Source: an uncultured Clostridia bacterium (lineage in GTDB: Bacteria > Bacillota > Clostridia > Oscillospirales > Acutalibacteraceae). Taken from it: 40,943 nt of DNA. Each line of letters starts with the position of its first letter. Positions within the stretch are counted from its first letter, which is position 1. The notes beneath the pieces are model-generated. The model did not search any database. It was given only the letters and a program-made list of their open reading frames with translations, and was not told the DNA's origin. Shown piece after piece: positions 9,238-17,873 of the stretch. The stretch is taken from assembly GCA_937898195.1 (NCBI GenBank), contig CALEJD010000048.1, positions 1 to 40,943 on the forward strand, given 5' to 3'. The translations under genes and the position numbers were made by a program.

Positions 9238-10098
9238 ATGTCAATTATTAAAGCAATCATTTTAGGTTTAGTTCAAGGCATAACTGAATTTTTGCCTATC
9301 TCAAGTAGTGGTCACTTATCACTGTTTCAGCATTTTTTAGGTGTATCGGGTGAAGGTTCATTACTTTTTTCTGTACTTTTGCATCTTGGAACTTTAATTG
9401 CAGTTTTTATTGTTTTCCATAAAACTATTTTTGAATTAATAACTGAATGTTTTGATTTAATTAAACTTGTTTTTACAGGAAAATTCAAATTTAGTGAACT
9501 TGCAGGAAAGAAAAAAATGCTGTTTATGTTTGTTATTTCCTGTGTACCACTTTTATTACTTTTAATTCCTTTTGGCAATGACCTTAAACTTATGGATGTT
9601 CTTTCAGGTTTTTCAGAAGACGACAGCATTCTTCTTGAAGGTTTTTGTTTCTTGGTAACAGGTGTGCTTTTACTTGTTTCTACATATATTGGAAAAAGAA
9701 AAACACTATCTAGTGAAGTTAATCCAAAAGATGCTCTTGCAATCGGTATTGCTCAAGCCTTTGCAGCTGGATTTCCTGGAATTTCACGTTCAGGCTCAAC
9801 AATCTCAACAGGAATGATTTTTGGTGTATCAAAAGAAACTATGGTTGAATATTCATTTATTCTTGGTATTCCTGCAATTCTTGTTGCAAATATTGTAGAA
9901 CTTAAAGACGCTATTGATATTGGCGCTCAAATGGAGTTAATTCCAACCATAATAGGCATTATAGTTGCTGCTGTTTCAGGCGTTGCATGTATTAAACTTT
10001 TACAATGGATTTTGAAAAAGGATATGTGGAAATATTTTGGTTTCTACTGTCTTGCACTTGGTGTTGTTGTATTAATCTATAGTATTCTTGGACTTTAA
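9238..10098 (+). CDS. uppP: Undecaprenyl-diphosphate phosphatase
   Basis: This 286-residue polytopic membrane protein is of the BacA/UppP family. It recycles the lipid carrier of cell-wall synthesis by removing one phosphate from undecaprenyl diphosphate. Both active-site motifs are present: GITEFLPISSSGHL at residues 15-28 and FPGISRSGST further on. About seven or eight hydrophobic segments can be seen. The ATG directly abuts the tepA stop codon, and the ribosome binding site GGAGATG lies inside tepA, so translation is probably coupled. Confidence 0.95.
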   Translation: MSIIKAIILGLVQGITEFLPISSSGHLSLFQHFLGVSGEGSLLFSVLLHLGTLIAVFIVFHKTIFELITECFDLIKLVFTGKFKFSELAGKKKMLFMFVISCVPLLLLLIPFGNDLKLMDVLSGFSEDDSILLEGFCFLVTGVLLLVSTYIGKRKTLSSEVNPKDALAIGIAQAFAAGFPGISRSGSTISTGMIFGVSKETMVEYSFILGIPAILVANIVELKDAIDIGAQMELIPTIIGIIVAAVSGVACIKLLQWILKKDMWKYFGFYCLALGVVVLIYSILGL

Positions 10099-10113
10099 TT
10101 TGGAGATGTTTTG

Positions 10114-12585
10114 ATGGCAAATCAAAGAAGTAAAAAAACTAATTCTAGAAGTAAAAAACAAAATACAAAAAAGAGTTTTTCTGTTAACAGACAATTCAGC
10201 GCAATAATTCTTTTTGCTATTGCAATTTTTTTGCTTTGTCTAGCAATAATTGATGCTGGTGGATTATGGGGGGTACTTCGAACATTCCTTTTTGGTATGT
10301 TTGGTTTTTGTACATTTGTATTTCCTTTATTACTCTTTGTTGTTGCTATTTTTCTTACATTTGATAAAACAGACGGCAAATTCACCACAAAACTTATTGA
10401 AGTAACTTTAATCATCACAGTTATTTGTAGCATTTGGCACATTATTGTTTGTGATAGCAATACAGAATTCTTTGCAGCAATAAAAGATGCTTATAATACA
10501 TATCAAATAGACGGTAGTATGCTTGGCAGCGGCGTGTTTGGTGCAATTTTTGGTGGCCTTATACTTTTAATTACTGGCGGAAGTGTTGCTGCAAGCCTTG
10601 TAATAGCTTTTATTATTCTTTTTGTTCTTTTAATGGTAACTTCAAATCTTACTCTTGCAAGACTTTTTAGCGGTATTTCTAAGCCCGTTAAAAAGATAGG
10701 TGAAGTAACAGGGGATAAAATTGCTGAATATGGCGAAAAAATCGAACAGCATCATGAAGAAAAAGTACAGCGCAAAAAAGAGTTTATTGCTGATGTTGAT
10801 TTAGGTCCTGAACCAGAACCTGATGCTGAAAAAATTCCTTTGTTTAACGAAGAAATTACTGCTGATGATTTGGTATCGTATTCTGATGCAACAGGCAAAA
10901 ATATTGATATTGAACCAGTAGAAGAAGTTCCAGTTGAAGAAGAAAAAGTAATTAATCTCGACGATATTATAAAGAAAAATGTTGTTGAAACAGAACCGGT
11001 TCAAGAGAAAATTGAAGATGTTGAAGAATCAACTGATGACGACTGGGAAGAAGAAAAGCCTAAGCCATACATTCTTCCATCAATCGAATGCCTTAACTTG
11101 CCAAAAAGTAGTAATGCTTCAAATTATGAAGCTGAACGCAAGATGAATGCCGAAAAACTTACAAACACATTGAGAAGTTTTGGCGTTGAAACAAAGATTG
11201 TTGGTATATCACAAGGTCCATCGGTAACAAGATATGAAATTCAACCTGCTGCTGGTGTAAAAATCAGCAAAATTACAAATCTTGCTGATGATATCGCGCT
11301 TAACCTTGCAGCATCCGGTGTTCGTATTGAAGCACCGATTCCAAATAAAGCTGCAGTTGGTATTGAAGTTCCAAACAAGAACAGAAGAATGGTTTCAATG
11401 CGTGAAGTTATTGACCAGCCACAATATAAAGAGGCAAAATCAAAACTTACAGTTGCACTCGGCAAAGATATTACAGGTGAATTTGTGTATTCTGACCTTG
11501 TTAAAATGCCACACTTGTTGATTGCTGGTACAACTGGTTCTGGTAAATCAGTATGTCTTAATTCTATGATTGTCAGCATTCTTTATAATGCAACGCCAGA
11601 TGAAGTTAAACTTCTTATGATTGACCCTAAACAAGTTGAGTTTACTGTTTATAACGGAATCCCCCACTTGCTCGTTCCTGTTGTTTCTGACCCAAGAAAA
11701 GCATCAGGTGCACTTGCATGGGCTGTTACAGAAATGCTTACAAGATACAAGACTTTTTCTGAACATAGTGTCCGTGATATTTCAGGTTATAATAGCATCT
11801 GTGAGAGTGAAGGCAAAAAGAAGATGCCACAGATTGTTATCTTCATTGATGAGTTGTCTGACTTAATGATGGCTGCTCCAAACGAAGTTGAAGATTCAAT
11901 TTGCCGACTTGCTCAAATGGCTCGTGCCGCTGGTATGCACTTGGTAATTGCAACTCAAAGACCATCTGTTGATGTTATTACGGGTATTATTAAGGCAAAT
12001 ATTCCAAGCCGTATTTCACTTTCAGTTTCATCACAAGTTGACTCTCGTACAATCATTGACTCTGTTGGTGCTGAAAAATTGCTTGGTAACGGTGATATGC
12101 TTTATTATCCTGTTGGAATTCCAAAGCCAATTCGTGTGCAGGGTTGCTATTTATCAGATAAAGAAGTCGAAAATGTTGTAAACTTTATTAAAAAGCAAGA
12201 ACAATCTTCTTATGACGACAATGTTATAAAAGAAATTGATAAAAATGCTGCTAATAGTGGTGTTAAAAAGAAGGATTCAGCCCCAAGTGAAGACGGTGAA
12301 TCTGGCCCATCAGATGAAATGCTTCCAAAAGCAATAGAAGTTGTTATTGAAGCACAATCTGCATCAACAACTCTTCTTCAAAGAAAATTGAAACTTGGCT
12401 ATGCTCGTGCAGCTCGTATTGTCGATGAGCTTGAAGAACGTGGAATTATTGGTCCATATGAAGGTGCAAAACCAAGAAAAGTGCTTGTTTCAAAACAACA
12501 ATGGCTTGAGATGAATGCATTGGCACAAGGTGGCGCAAATAAATCATATGGCGAAGACGAAAGTGATGAACACAATTTTGAATAA
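10114..12585 (+). CDS. FtsK/SpoIIIE family DNA translocase
   Basis: This 823-residue membrane-anchored DNA pump clears chromosome ends from the division or sporulation septum. A lysine/serine-rich N terminus is followed by four hydrophobic segments (about residues 25-190) and an acidic linker (about 225-315, many Glu/Asp). The motor has Walker A GTTGSGKS at 472-479 and Walker B IVIFIDELSDLM. The gamma winged-helix domain lies at the end (EVVIEAQSASTTLLQRKLKLGYARA). The ATG at 10114 follows TGGAGATG. The TTG three bases earlier is open but less likely. Neighbourhood with tepA favours the SpoIIIE role, but FtsK and SpoIIIE cannot be separated from sequence. The end overlaps ygiQ by 20 bases. 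Confidence 0.93.
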   Translation: MANQRSKKTNSRSKKQNTKKSFSVNRQFSAIILFAIAIFLLCLAIIDAGGLWGVLRTFLFGMFGFCTFVFPLLLFVVAIFLTFDKTDGKFTTKLIEVTLIITVICSIWHIIVCDSNTEFFAAIKDAYNTYQIDGSMLGSGVFGAIFGGLILLITGGSVAASLVIAFIILFVLLMVTSNLTLARLFSGISKPVKKIGEVTGDKIAEYGEKIEQHHEEKVQRKKEFIADVDLGPEPEPDAEKIPLFNEEITADDLVSYSDATGKNIDIEPVEEVPVEEEKVINLDDIIKKNVVETEPVQEKIEDVEESTDDDWEEEKPKPYILPSIECLNLPKSSNASNYEAERKMNAEKLTNTLRSFGVETKIVGISQGPSVTRYEIQPAAGVKISKITNLADDIALNLAASGVRIEAPIPNKAAVGIEVPNKNRRMVSMREVIDQPQYKEAKSKLTVALGKDITGEFVYSDLVKMPHLLIAGTTGSGKSVCLNSMIVSILYNATPDEVKLLMIDPKQVEFTVYNGIPHLLVPVVSDPRKASGALAWAVTEMLTRYKTFSEHSVRDISGYNSICESEGKKKMPQIVIFIDELSDLMMAAPNEVEDSICRLAQMARAAGMHLVIATQRPSVDVITGIIKANIPSRISLSVSSQVDSRTIIDSVGAEKLLGNGDMLYYPVGIPKPIRVQGCYLSDKEVENVVNFIKKQEQSSYDDNVIKEIDKNAANSGVKKKDSAPSEDGESGPSDEMLPKAIEVVIEAQSASTTLLQRKLKLGYARAARIVDELEERGIIGPYEGAKPRKVLVSKQQWLEMNALAQGGANKSYGEDESDEHNFE

Positions 12586-14470
12586 ACAATTCTTACCAAT
12601 TTCAAAACAAGATATGATTTCTCGAAACTGGGATGAAGTTGACTTTGTATATGTATCAGGTGATGCTTATGTTGACCATCCTAGTTTTGGTGCATCCATT
12701 ATTACAAGAGTTCTTGAAAATGCTGGATATAAAGTAGGCTTTATTTCTCAACCCAACTGGACTACCGATACAGATTTTACTGTTTTCGGTAAGCCCAGAT
12801 TGGGCTTTTTTGTGTCATCGGGCAATATTGACTCAATGGTTGCTCACTACACAGTAGCTAAAAAGAAGAGAAATACCGACGCATATTCTCCTGGTGGTAA
12901 AATTGGTTTAAGACCCGACAGAGCTGTTATTGTGTATTGTCAAAAAATCCGTGAAATATATGGCGATATTCCAATTGTTATAGGCGGGCTTGAAGCATCA
13001 CTTAGACGCTTTGCTCATTATGATTATTGGGATGATAAAATCAGACCATCAATTCTATTTGACTCTGGTGCTGACCTTATTTCTTTTGGTATGGGTGAAA
13101 AACAAACTGTAGAAATTGCTAATCGTCTTAATAGTGGTGAAAGTATAAAAACTATAACAGATGTTAAAGGTACTTGCTACGCAGTTCCAGTTACTGAAAC
13201 ACCTTATATTGGTGTAGAATGTCCTTCATTTGAAAATGTATGTAAATCAAAAAAGGAATACGCGATTTCTTGCAGAATACAACAAGACGAACAAGACCAC
13301 ATTCGTGGTAAAGCGATTAAACAACGCCACGGTAAAATGATGCTTGTTCAGAATGTACCAATGGAACCATTGACAACAGAAGAGCTTGATGATGTTTATG
13401 CGTTACCATATATGCGCACGTACCATCCAATATATGAAAAGGTTGGGGGAGTTCCCGGAATTCAAGAAGTTGAATTTTCTATTACTCATAACCGCGGTTG
13501 CTTTGGTGGTTGTAACTTCTGTTCTATTGCTTTTCATCAGGGAAGATATATTACTTCAAGAAGTAAAGAGTCACTTATTAATGAAGCAAAATTGCTCACT
13601 CAATTAGAGGAATTCAAAGGATATATACACGATATCGGTGGACCAACAGCAAACTTTAGAAGACCATCTTGCGATAAGCAAGTTAAAAGTGGTTTGTGTA
13701 AAGGTAAAAAGTGCTTAGCACCAACACCTTGTCCTGCTCTAATTTCAACACACGAAGAGTATCTTGATATTTTAAGGGAAATACGAAACATTCCAAAAGT
13801 AAAAAAAGTATTTATTCGTTCAGGAATTCGTTATGATTATCTTTTGTGTGATAAAAAAGATGATTTCTTTAAAGAATTAGTCAAACATCATGTCAGTGGT
13901 CAATTAAAAGTGGCTCCTGAACATTGCTCTGCTGTAGTACTTGATAAAATGGGCAAACCACATATTGAAGCATATAAAGAGTTTTCAAAGCGATATTTTA
14001 GCTTTACTAAGTCTATTGGTAAGGAGCAGTATTTAGTTCCGTATCTTATGTCTTCGCATCCGGGTGCTACATTAAAAGATGCTGTTGAATTAGCGGAATT
14101 TATTAAAAGCGAAAAATTACATCCGGAACAAGTTCAAGACTTTTATCCTACACCGGGTACAATTTCAACGGCAATGTATTATACTGAACTTGACCCATAT
14201 ACATTAGAACCTGTATTCGTTGCAAAAACACCACACGATAAAGCATTACAACGCGCTTTAATGCAATACTTCAATCCTAAAAATTATGATTTAGTATATG
14301 AAGCATTGAAAAAGTGTGGACGAAATGATTTAATAGGAACTTCTAATAAATGTTTAATTGCACCAAAGTTTAATGACAAAGTGCAAAACAACAAGATGCA
14401 AAATAGCAAGAAAGGCTATAACAATGGCAGAAAAAAAGTCAATTTACAAAAGCGGAAAAAGAAATCCTAA
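12566..14470 (+). CDS. YgiQ family radical SAM protein
   Basis: This 634-residue protein matches the YgiQ family, whose N terminus reads like FLPISKQDMISRNWDEVDF and GDAYVDHPSFG as here. The radical SAM cluster motif CFGGCNFC gives Cys312, Cys316 and Cys319. A B12-binding-like N-terminal domain and a C-terminal DUF3362-type region (FYPTPGTISTAMYYTELDP) are recognisable. The reaction of the family is not established. The ATG at 12566 is chosen by homology of the first residues; the frame is open a further 51 bases upstream inside ftsK. The ribosome binding site is weak, so translation is probably coupled to ftsK. Confidence 0.9.
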   Translation: MNTILNKQFLPISKQDMISRNWDEVDFVYVSGDAYVDHPSFGASIITRVLENAGYKVGFISQPNWTTDTDFTVFGKPRLGFFVSSGNIDSMVAHYTVAKKKRNTDAYSPGGKIGLRPDRAVIVYCQKIREIYGDIPIVIGGLEASLRRFAHYDYWDDKIRPSILFDSGADLISFGMGEKQTVEIANRLNSGESIKTITDVKGTCYAVPVTETPYIGVECPSFENVCKSKKEYAISCRIQQDEQDHIRGKAIKQRHGKMMLVQNVPMEPLTTEELDDVYALPYMRTYHPIYEKVGGVPGIQEVEFSITHNRGCFGGCNFCSIAFHQGRYITSRSKESLINEAKLLTQLEEFKGYIHDIGGPTANFRRPSCDKQVKSGLCKGKKCLAPTPCPALISTHEEYLDILREIRNIPKVKKVFIRSGIRYDYLLCDKKDDFFKELVKHHVSGQLKVAPEHCSAVVLDKMGKPHIEAYKEFSKRYFSFTKSIGKEQYLVPYLMSSHPGATLKDAVELAEFIKSEKLHPEQVQDFYPTPGTISTAMYYTELDPYTLEPVFVAKTPHDKALQRALMQYFNPKNYDLVYEALKKCGRNDLIGTSNKCLIAPKFNDKVQNNKMQNSKKGYNNGRKKVNLQKRKKKS

Positions 14471-15428
14471 CGGATACTATTCAAATAAAAGAAAACGCAA
14501 AGAGAAGATAACAATAATTATCGCCTTAATATTATTTATATTCTCTCTTGTCATGTCGTTTTTAGATAAAAATGATGTTTTTACTTGGAATGATTTGAAT
14601 AATGGGACAGGTACTCTTAATGGACCAGTAAATCCAGATAGTAACTTTTCAATTTATTATCTCGATGTTGGCCAAGGTGACTGTACAATAATTAAATCTA
14701 ACGAGTCGGTTATGATGATTGACACAAGCACCCAAAATCACTCATTAGATATCCAAGAAGCATTAAAGTCTTTATCTATCCAAAAAATTGACTATCTTAT
14801 AATAACGCACCAACACGATGACCATATGGGTAGTGCAAAAGATTTAATTGATAATTATCAAGTTGATAATATAATTATGCCTAAGCTTTCAGAAATAAAT
14901 ATGGTTACAACTACAAGCTATGAAAATTTGCTCAAATCAATTGTAAATAATAAAGTTAATGCAATTCCTGCAACTGTTGGTGAAAGTTTTTGGTTAGGGG
15001 ATGCAACTGTTCAAATATTAAGTCCAACAAAACAAGATGAAGATTTAAACAATATGTCAGTTGTATTAAAAGTAGTTTATGGCGAGACATCGTTTATTTT
15101 CCAAGGAGATGCCGAAAAACCTATTGAAAAGCAGTTATTAAATTCAGATTTTGACCTTTCTGCTGATATAATAAAACTCGGGCATCACGGTAGTAATACA
15201 TCTTCAACTGATAAATATCTTAAGGCAGTTAATCCCAAATATGCAATAATTTCATGTGGTGCTGATAATAGTTATGGTCATCCACACGACGAAGTTATAG
15301 AAAGGCTTAAGAAAAATAACATAAGTTTTTATGTTACAGCTCAAGCAGGGGATATAACGGTAACTAGTGATGGTAAAAACATTGATGTTCAAACTCAAAA
15401 TAAGGAGTGGCTACCAATTTATGAATAA
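14424..15428 (+). CDS. Membrane-anchored ComEC/Rec2-like metallo-beta-lactamase protein
   Basis: This 334-residue protein has a basic N terminus, one membrane segment (about residues 28-47) and an outer or periplasm-facing metallo-beta-lactamase domain. YYLDVGQGDCTII and THQHDDH (128-134) are the metal-binding hallmarks, with further ligands in FQGDAEKPIE, LGHHGSN and SYGHPHDE. It resembles the free-standing ComEC C-terminal hydrolases, often called competence-like hydrolases; the substrate (nucleic acid or nucleotide) is inferred. The ATG at 14424 follows AAAGG and overlaps the end of ygiQ by 47 bases. A DUF3006 gene overlaps its end, a common pairing for this family. Confidence 0.85.
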   Translation: MAEKKSIYKSGKRNPNGYYSNKRKRKEKITIIIALILFIFSLVMSFLDKNDVFTWNDLNNGTGTLNGPVNPDSNFSIYYLDVGQGDCTIIKSNESVMMIDTSTQNHSLDIQEALKSLSIQKIDYLIITHQHDDHMGSAKDLIDNYQVDNIIMPKLSEINMVTTTSYENLLKSIVNNKVNAIPATVGESFWLGDATVQILSPTKQDEDLNNMSVVLKVVYGETSFIFQGDAEKPIEKQLLNSDFDLSADIIKLGHHGSNTSSTDKYLKAVNPKYAIISCGADNSYGHPHDEVIERLKKNNISFYVTAQAGDITVTSDGKNIDVQTQNKEWLPIYE

Positions 15429-15645
15429 AGAGTTTTATTCAGTCAGCAGAATTGTAAACAATATTGCTGTGCTTGAGTTTCCTGACGGAACTTTCAACGA
15501 TGTTGATATTTCTCTTTTGCCAGAAGATACAAAAGAGGGGAATATATTAATAAAAAACGATGAGAACAAGTTCATTCATGATTTTGATGAAGAAAAATTA
15601 AGAAAAGATAGATTGTTAGATTTACAAAATAAAATTTTTGGATAA
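15421..15645 (+). CDS. DUF3006 domain protein
   Basis: This is a 74-residue protein. The core FYSVSRIVNNIAVLEFPDG followed by DVDISLLPEDTKEGNIL fits the small DUF3006 beta-barrel family, which has no known enzymatic role. The ATG at 15421 overlaps the preceding stop by 8 bases and follows AAGGAG inside that gene. DUF3006 genes commonly sit next to metallo-beta-lactamase hydrolases, suggesting a joint role at the cell surface or with nucleic acids. This is inference. Confidence 0.75.
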   Translation: MNKEFYSVSRIVNNIAVLEFPDGTFNDVDISLLPEDTKEGNILIKNDENKFIHDFDEEKLRKDRLLDLQNKIFG

Positions 15646-15660
15646 ATTATGAAAAAGCAC

Positions 15661-15689
15661 TTGCAATACTAATTTTCTTATGATATAAT
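15661..15689 (+). promoter_or_regulatory. rpsB-tsf promoter
   Basis: TTGCAA at 15661-15666, a 17-base spacer and TATAAT at 15684-15689 with an extended -10 TG. It leaves a leader of about 100 bases before rpsB. The leader has a nested hairpin (GCAAT with ATTGC, CGCA with TGCG). Its TAGTATTGC at 15722-15730 mirrors GCAATACTA in the promoter. I do not recognise a named ribosomal leader. Confidence 0.75.
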
Positions 15690-15793
15690 TTTTCAGCAAT
15701 TCGCATGTGCGGTGATTTTAATAGTATTGCATACACAGTATGTCCTGTTAAAAGTTGACCCGTGCAGAGGATATAAATAAGGAGGAAAAAACA

Positions 15794-16537
15794 ATGTCAG
15801 TAGTATCTATGAAACAGTTACTCGAGGCAGGTGTTCATTTCGGACACCAAACAAGAAGATGGAACCCAAAAATGGCTGAATACATCTTCACTGAAAGAAA
15901 TGGTATTTATATCATTGACCTTCAGAAAACAGTTAAAAAACTTGAAGAGGCTTACAAAGTAATCAAAGAAGTTGCTGAAAATGGCGGCGAAGTTCTTTTT
16001 GTAGGCACAAAGAAGCAGGCTCAGAGCTCAGTTAAGGAAGAAGCAGAACGTTGCGGTATGCCTTTTGTTAATGCTCGTTGGCTCGGCGGTATGCTCACAA
16101 ACTTCACAACAATCAAGCAAAGAATCAAGAGACTTGCTCAGCTCAAGGCTATGCAAGAAGATGGTACATTTGACCTTCTTCCTAAAAAAGAAGTTGCAAA
16201 GTATGAACTTGAAATCGAAAAGCTTGAAAAGTACATTGGTGGTATCACAGAAATGAAAAAGCAGCCAGCTGCTATGTTCATTGTTGACCCAAGAAAAGAA
16301 AAGATTGCTGTTGCTGAAGCTAAGAAACTTGGCATTCCTGTAATCGCTATCGTTGACACAAACTGTGACCCAGATGATGTTGACTATGTTATCCCAGGTA
16401 ACGATGACGCTATCCGTGCTGTTAAACTTATCGCTGGTGCTATGGCTGATGCTATCATCGAAGGCAGACAGGGCGAACAGATGGAAGTTGTAGTTGTAGC
16501 TGAAGTTGAAGAAGCTACAGAAGAAGTTGCTGAATAA
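15794..16537 (+). CDS. rpsB: 30S ribosomal protein S2
   Basis: This 247-residue ribosomal protein is essential for assembly of the small subunit. The N terminus (MKQLLEAGVHFGHQTRRWNP) and the segment RWLGGMLTNF are typical. The C-terminal tail is acidic. The ATG at 15794 follows AGGAGG; an open frame reaching 15755 lacks a ribosome binding site. It is followed by an attenuator and then tsf, the standard bacterial order. Confidence 0.98.
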   Translation: MSVVSMKQLLEAGVHFGHQTRRWNPKMAEYIFTERNGIYIIDLQKTVKKLEEAYKVIKEVAENGGEVLFVGTKKQAQSSVKEEAERCGMPFVNARWLGGMLTNFTTIKQRIKRLAQLKAMQEDGTFDLLPKKEVAKYELEIEKLEKYIGGITEMKKQPAAMFIVDPRKEKIAVAEAKKLGIPVIAIVDTNCDPDDVDYVIPGNDDAIRAVKLIAGAMADAIIEGRQGEQMEVVVVAEVEEATEEVAE

Positions 16538-16549
16538 TTAAATTTTTAT

Positions 16550-16580
16550 AGCCCGTGGCATAACCGTTACGGGCTCTTTT
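16550..16580 (+). terminator. Intrinsic terminator or attenuator between rpsB and tsf
   Basis: AGCCCGT (16550-16556) pairs with ACGGGCT (16569-16575), followed by CTTTT. The T run is short, so partial read-through into tsf is likely; this would set the ratio of S2 to EF-Ts. Confidence 0.7.
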
Positions 16581-16609
16581 CAAAGTATTAAACATTGGAG
16601 GAAAAGAAA

Positions 16610-17710
16610 ATGGCATTTACTGCAAAAGACGTACAGGCTCTTCGTGAGAAGACAGGCGTTGGTATGATGGATTGTAAAAAGGCTCTTGTTGAAACAGATG
16701 GCGACATCGACAAGGCTATTGATATTCTTAGAGAAAAAGGTCTTGCATCAGCAGCTAAAAAAGCTAGCCGTGTTGCTGCTGAAGGCGTAGTTGCTGCTTA
16801 TAGCGATGACAAAGCAGGCGCTCTTGTTGAAATTAACTGTGAAACAGACTTCGTTGCAAAAGGCGAACCATTTGTTAATCTTGCTGCAAAGGTTGTTAAA
16901 ACTGTTGTTGCTGCTAAACCAGTTGATGTTGAAGCTCTTCTTGCAACAAAAGCAATTGATTCTGATAAAACAGTTGACGAAGAAGTACAGGAAGTATTCC
17001 TTGCTCTTCGTGAAAATATGAAAGTTCGTAGATTTGCTCTTGTTGAAGGACATACAGCAACATATATCCATGCTGGTGGTACTGTTGGTGTTCTTGTTGC
17101 ATTTGACGTTGACGATGCAACAGCAGCAAAAGCAGAATTTGACGCAATGGGTAAAAATGTTGCAATGCAGATTGCAGCTATGAACCCAGAATATTTAGGC
17201 AAATCAGATATTTCTGATGAAGAACTTGCTAAGATGAAGTCAATCACAATTGACAGTGCATTAAACAAGCCTGATTCACTTCCAGTTCCAATTCTTAACA
17301 GCATTATTGCAGAAGCAATCAATGATAAGAAATGGAGCGATGAAGACGCTAATATTTACAATGGTCTTGACCAGAAACAGAGAAAGAACTTTGTAAACTT
17401 CATTTCAAAAGAAGCTTATGCTACAATGGCTGAAATCGCAGTTTCACATAAAGCTGAAATTTCAGAAAACAAAATCTTCGTTGGTCTTGTTCAGGGTCGT
17501 CTTGCAAAACAGATTAAAGAAGTTTGCCTTCTTGAACAGACATTCGTTCGTTCAGACCTCTTCGATGGTTCTGTTGACGGTTATGTAAATTCAGTTGCTA
17601 AAGCTCTTGGCGCAGACATCAAGCTCACAAGCTTTGTTCGTTTTGAAAAGGGTGAAGGCATTGAAAAGAAAGAAGAAAACTTTGCTGCAGAAATCGCAAG
17701 CATGATGTAA
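16610..17710 (+). CDS. tsf: Translation elongation factor Ts with an internal extension
   Basis: EF-Ts exchanges GDP for GTP on EF-Tu. The N-terminal UBA-like domain (VQALREKTGVGMMDCKKAL) and the core motif CETDFVAKG near residue 80 are intact. The length of 366 residues exceeds the usual 290-300. The extra sequence lies at about residues 210-285, between QIAAMNPEYL and QGRLAKQIKEVCLLEQTFV, inside the second half of the core. The ATG at 16610 follows TTGGAGG. A strong terminator follows the gene. Confidence 0.96.
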   Translation: MAFTAKDVQALREKTGVGMMDCKKALVETDGDIDKAIDILREKGLASAAKKASRVAAEGVVAAYSDDKAGALVEINCETDFVAKGEPFVNLAAKVVKTVVAAKPVDVEALLATKAIDSDKTVDEEVQEVFLALRENMKVRRFALVEGHTATYIHAGGTVGVLVAFDVDDATAAKAEFDAMGKNVAMQIAAMNPEYLGKSDISDEELAKMKSITIDSALNKPDSLPVPILNSIIAEAINDKKWSDEDANIYNGLDQKQRKNFVNFISKEAYATMAEIAVSHKAEISENKIFVGLVQGRLAKQIKEVCLLEQTFVRSDLFDGSVDGYVNSVAKALGADIKLTSFVRFEKGEGIEKKEENFAAEIASMM

Positions 17711-17729
17711 TTCTTTAACTTAAAATTTT

Positions 17730-17765
17730 AAAGCACACAATATGAATTGTGTGCTTTATTTTTTT
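17730..17765 (+). terminator. Intrinsic terminator after tsf
   Basis: AAAGCACACAAT (17730-17741) pairs perfectly with ATTGTGTGCTTT (17746-17757) around ATGA, followed by a long T run. Confidence 0.92.
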
Positions 17766-17806
17766 GCAAAAAAACATACATATTGATAAAACACTAACAA
17801 TTTATA

Positions 17807-17836
17807 TTGACAAAATATGTAATAAAAATGTATAAT
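17807..17836 (+). promoter_or_regulatory. Promoter for the epimerase pair
   Basis: TTGACA at 17807-17812 and TATAAT at 17831-17836 are separated by 18 bases, about 38 bases ahead of the start codon. Confidence 0.8.
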
Positions 17837-17873
17837 AACTTTGTATGAATTTATATAAGATGGGGGTATTCCT

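Noticed and set aside
16798..17322. Minus-strand open frame of 174 codons
   Set aside because: It is a shadow of tsf caused by its codon use.
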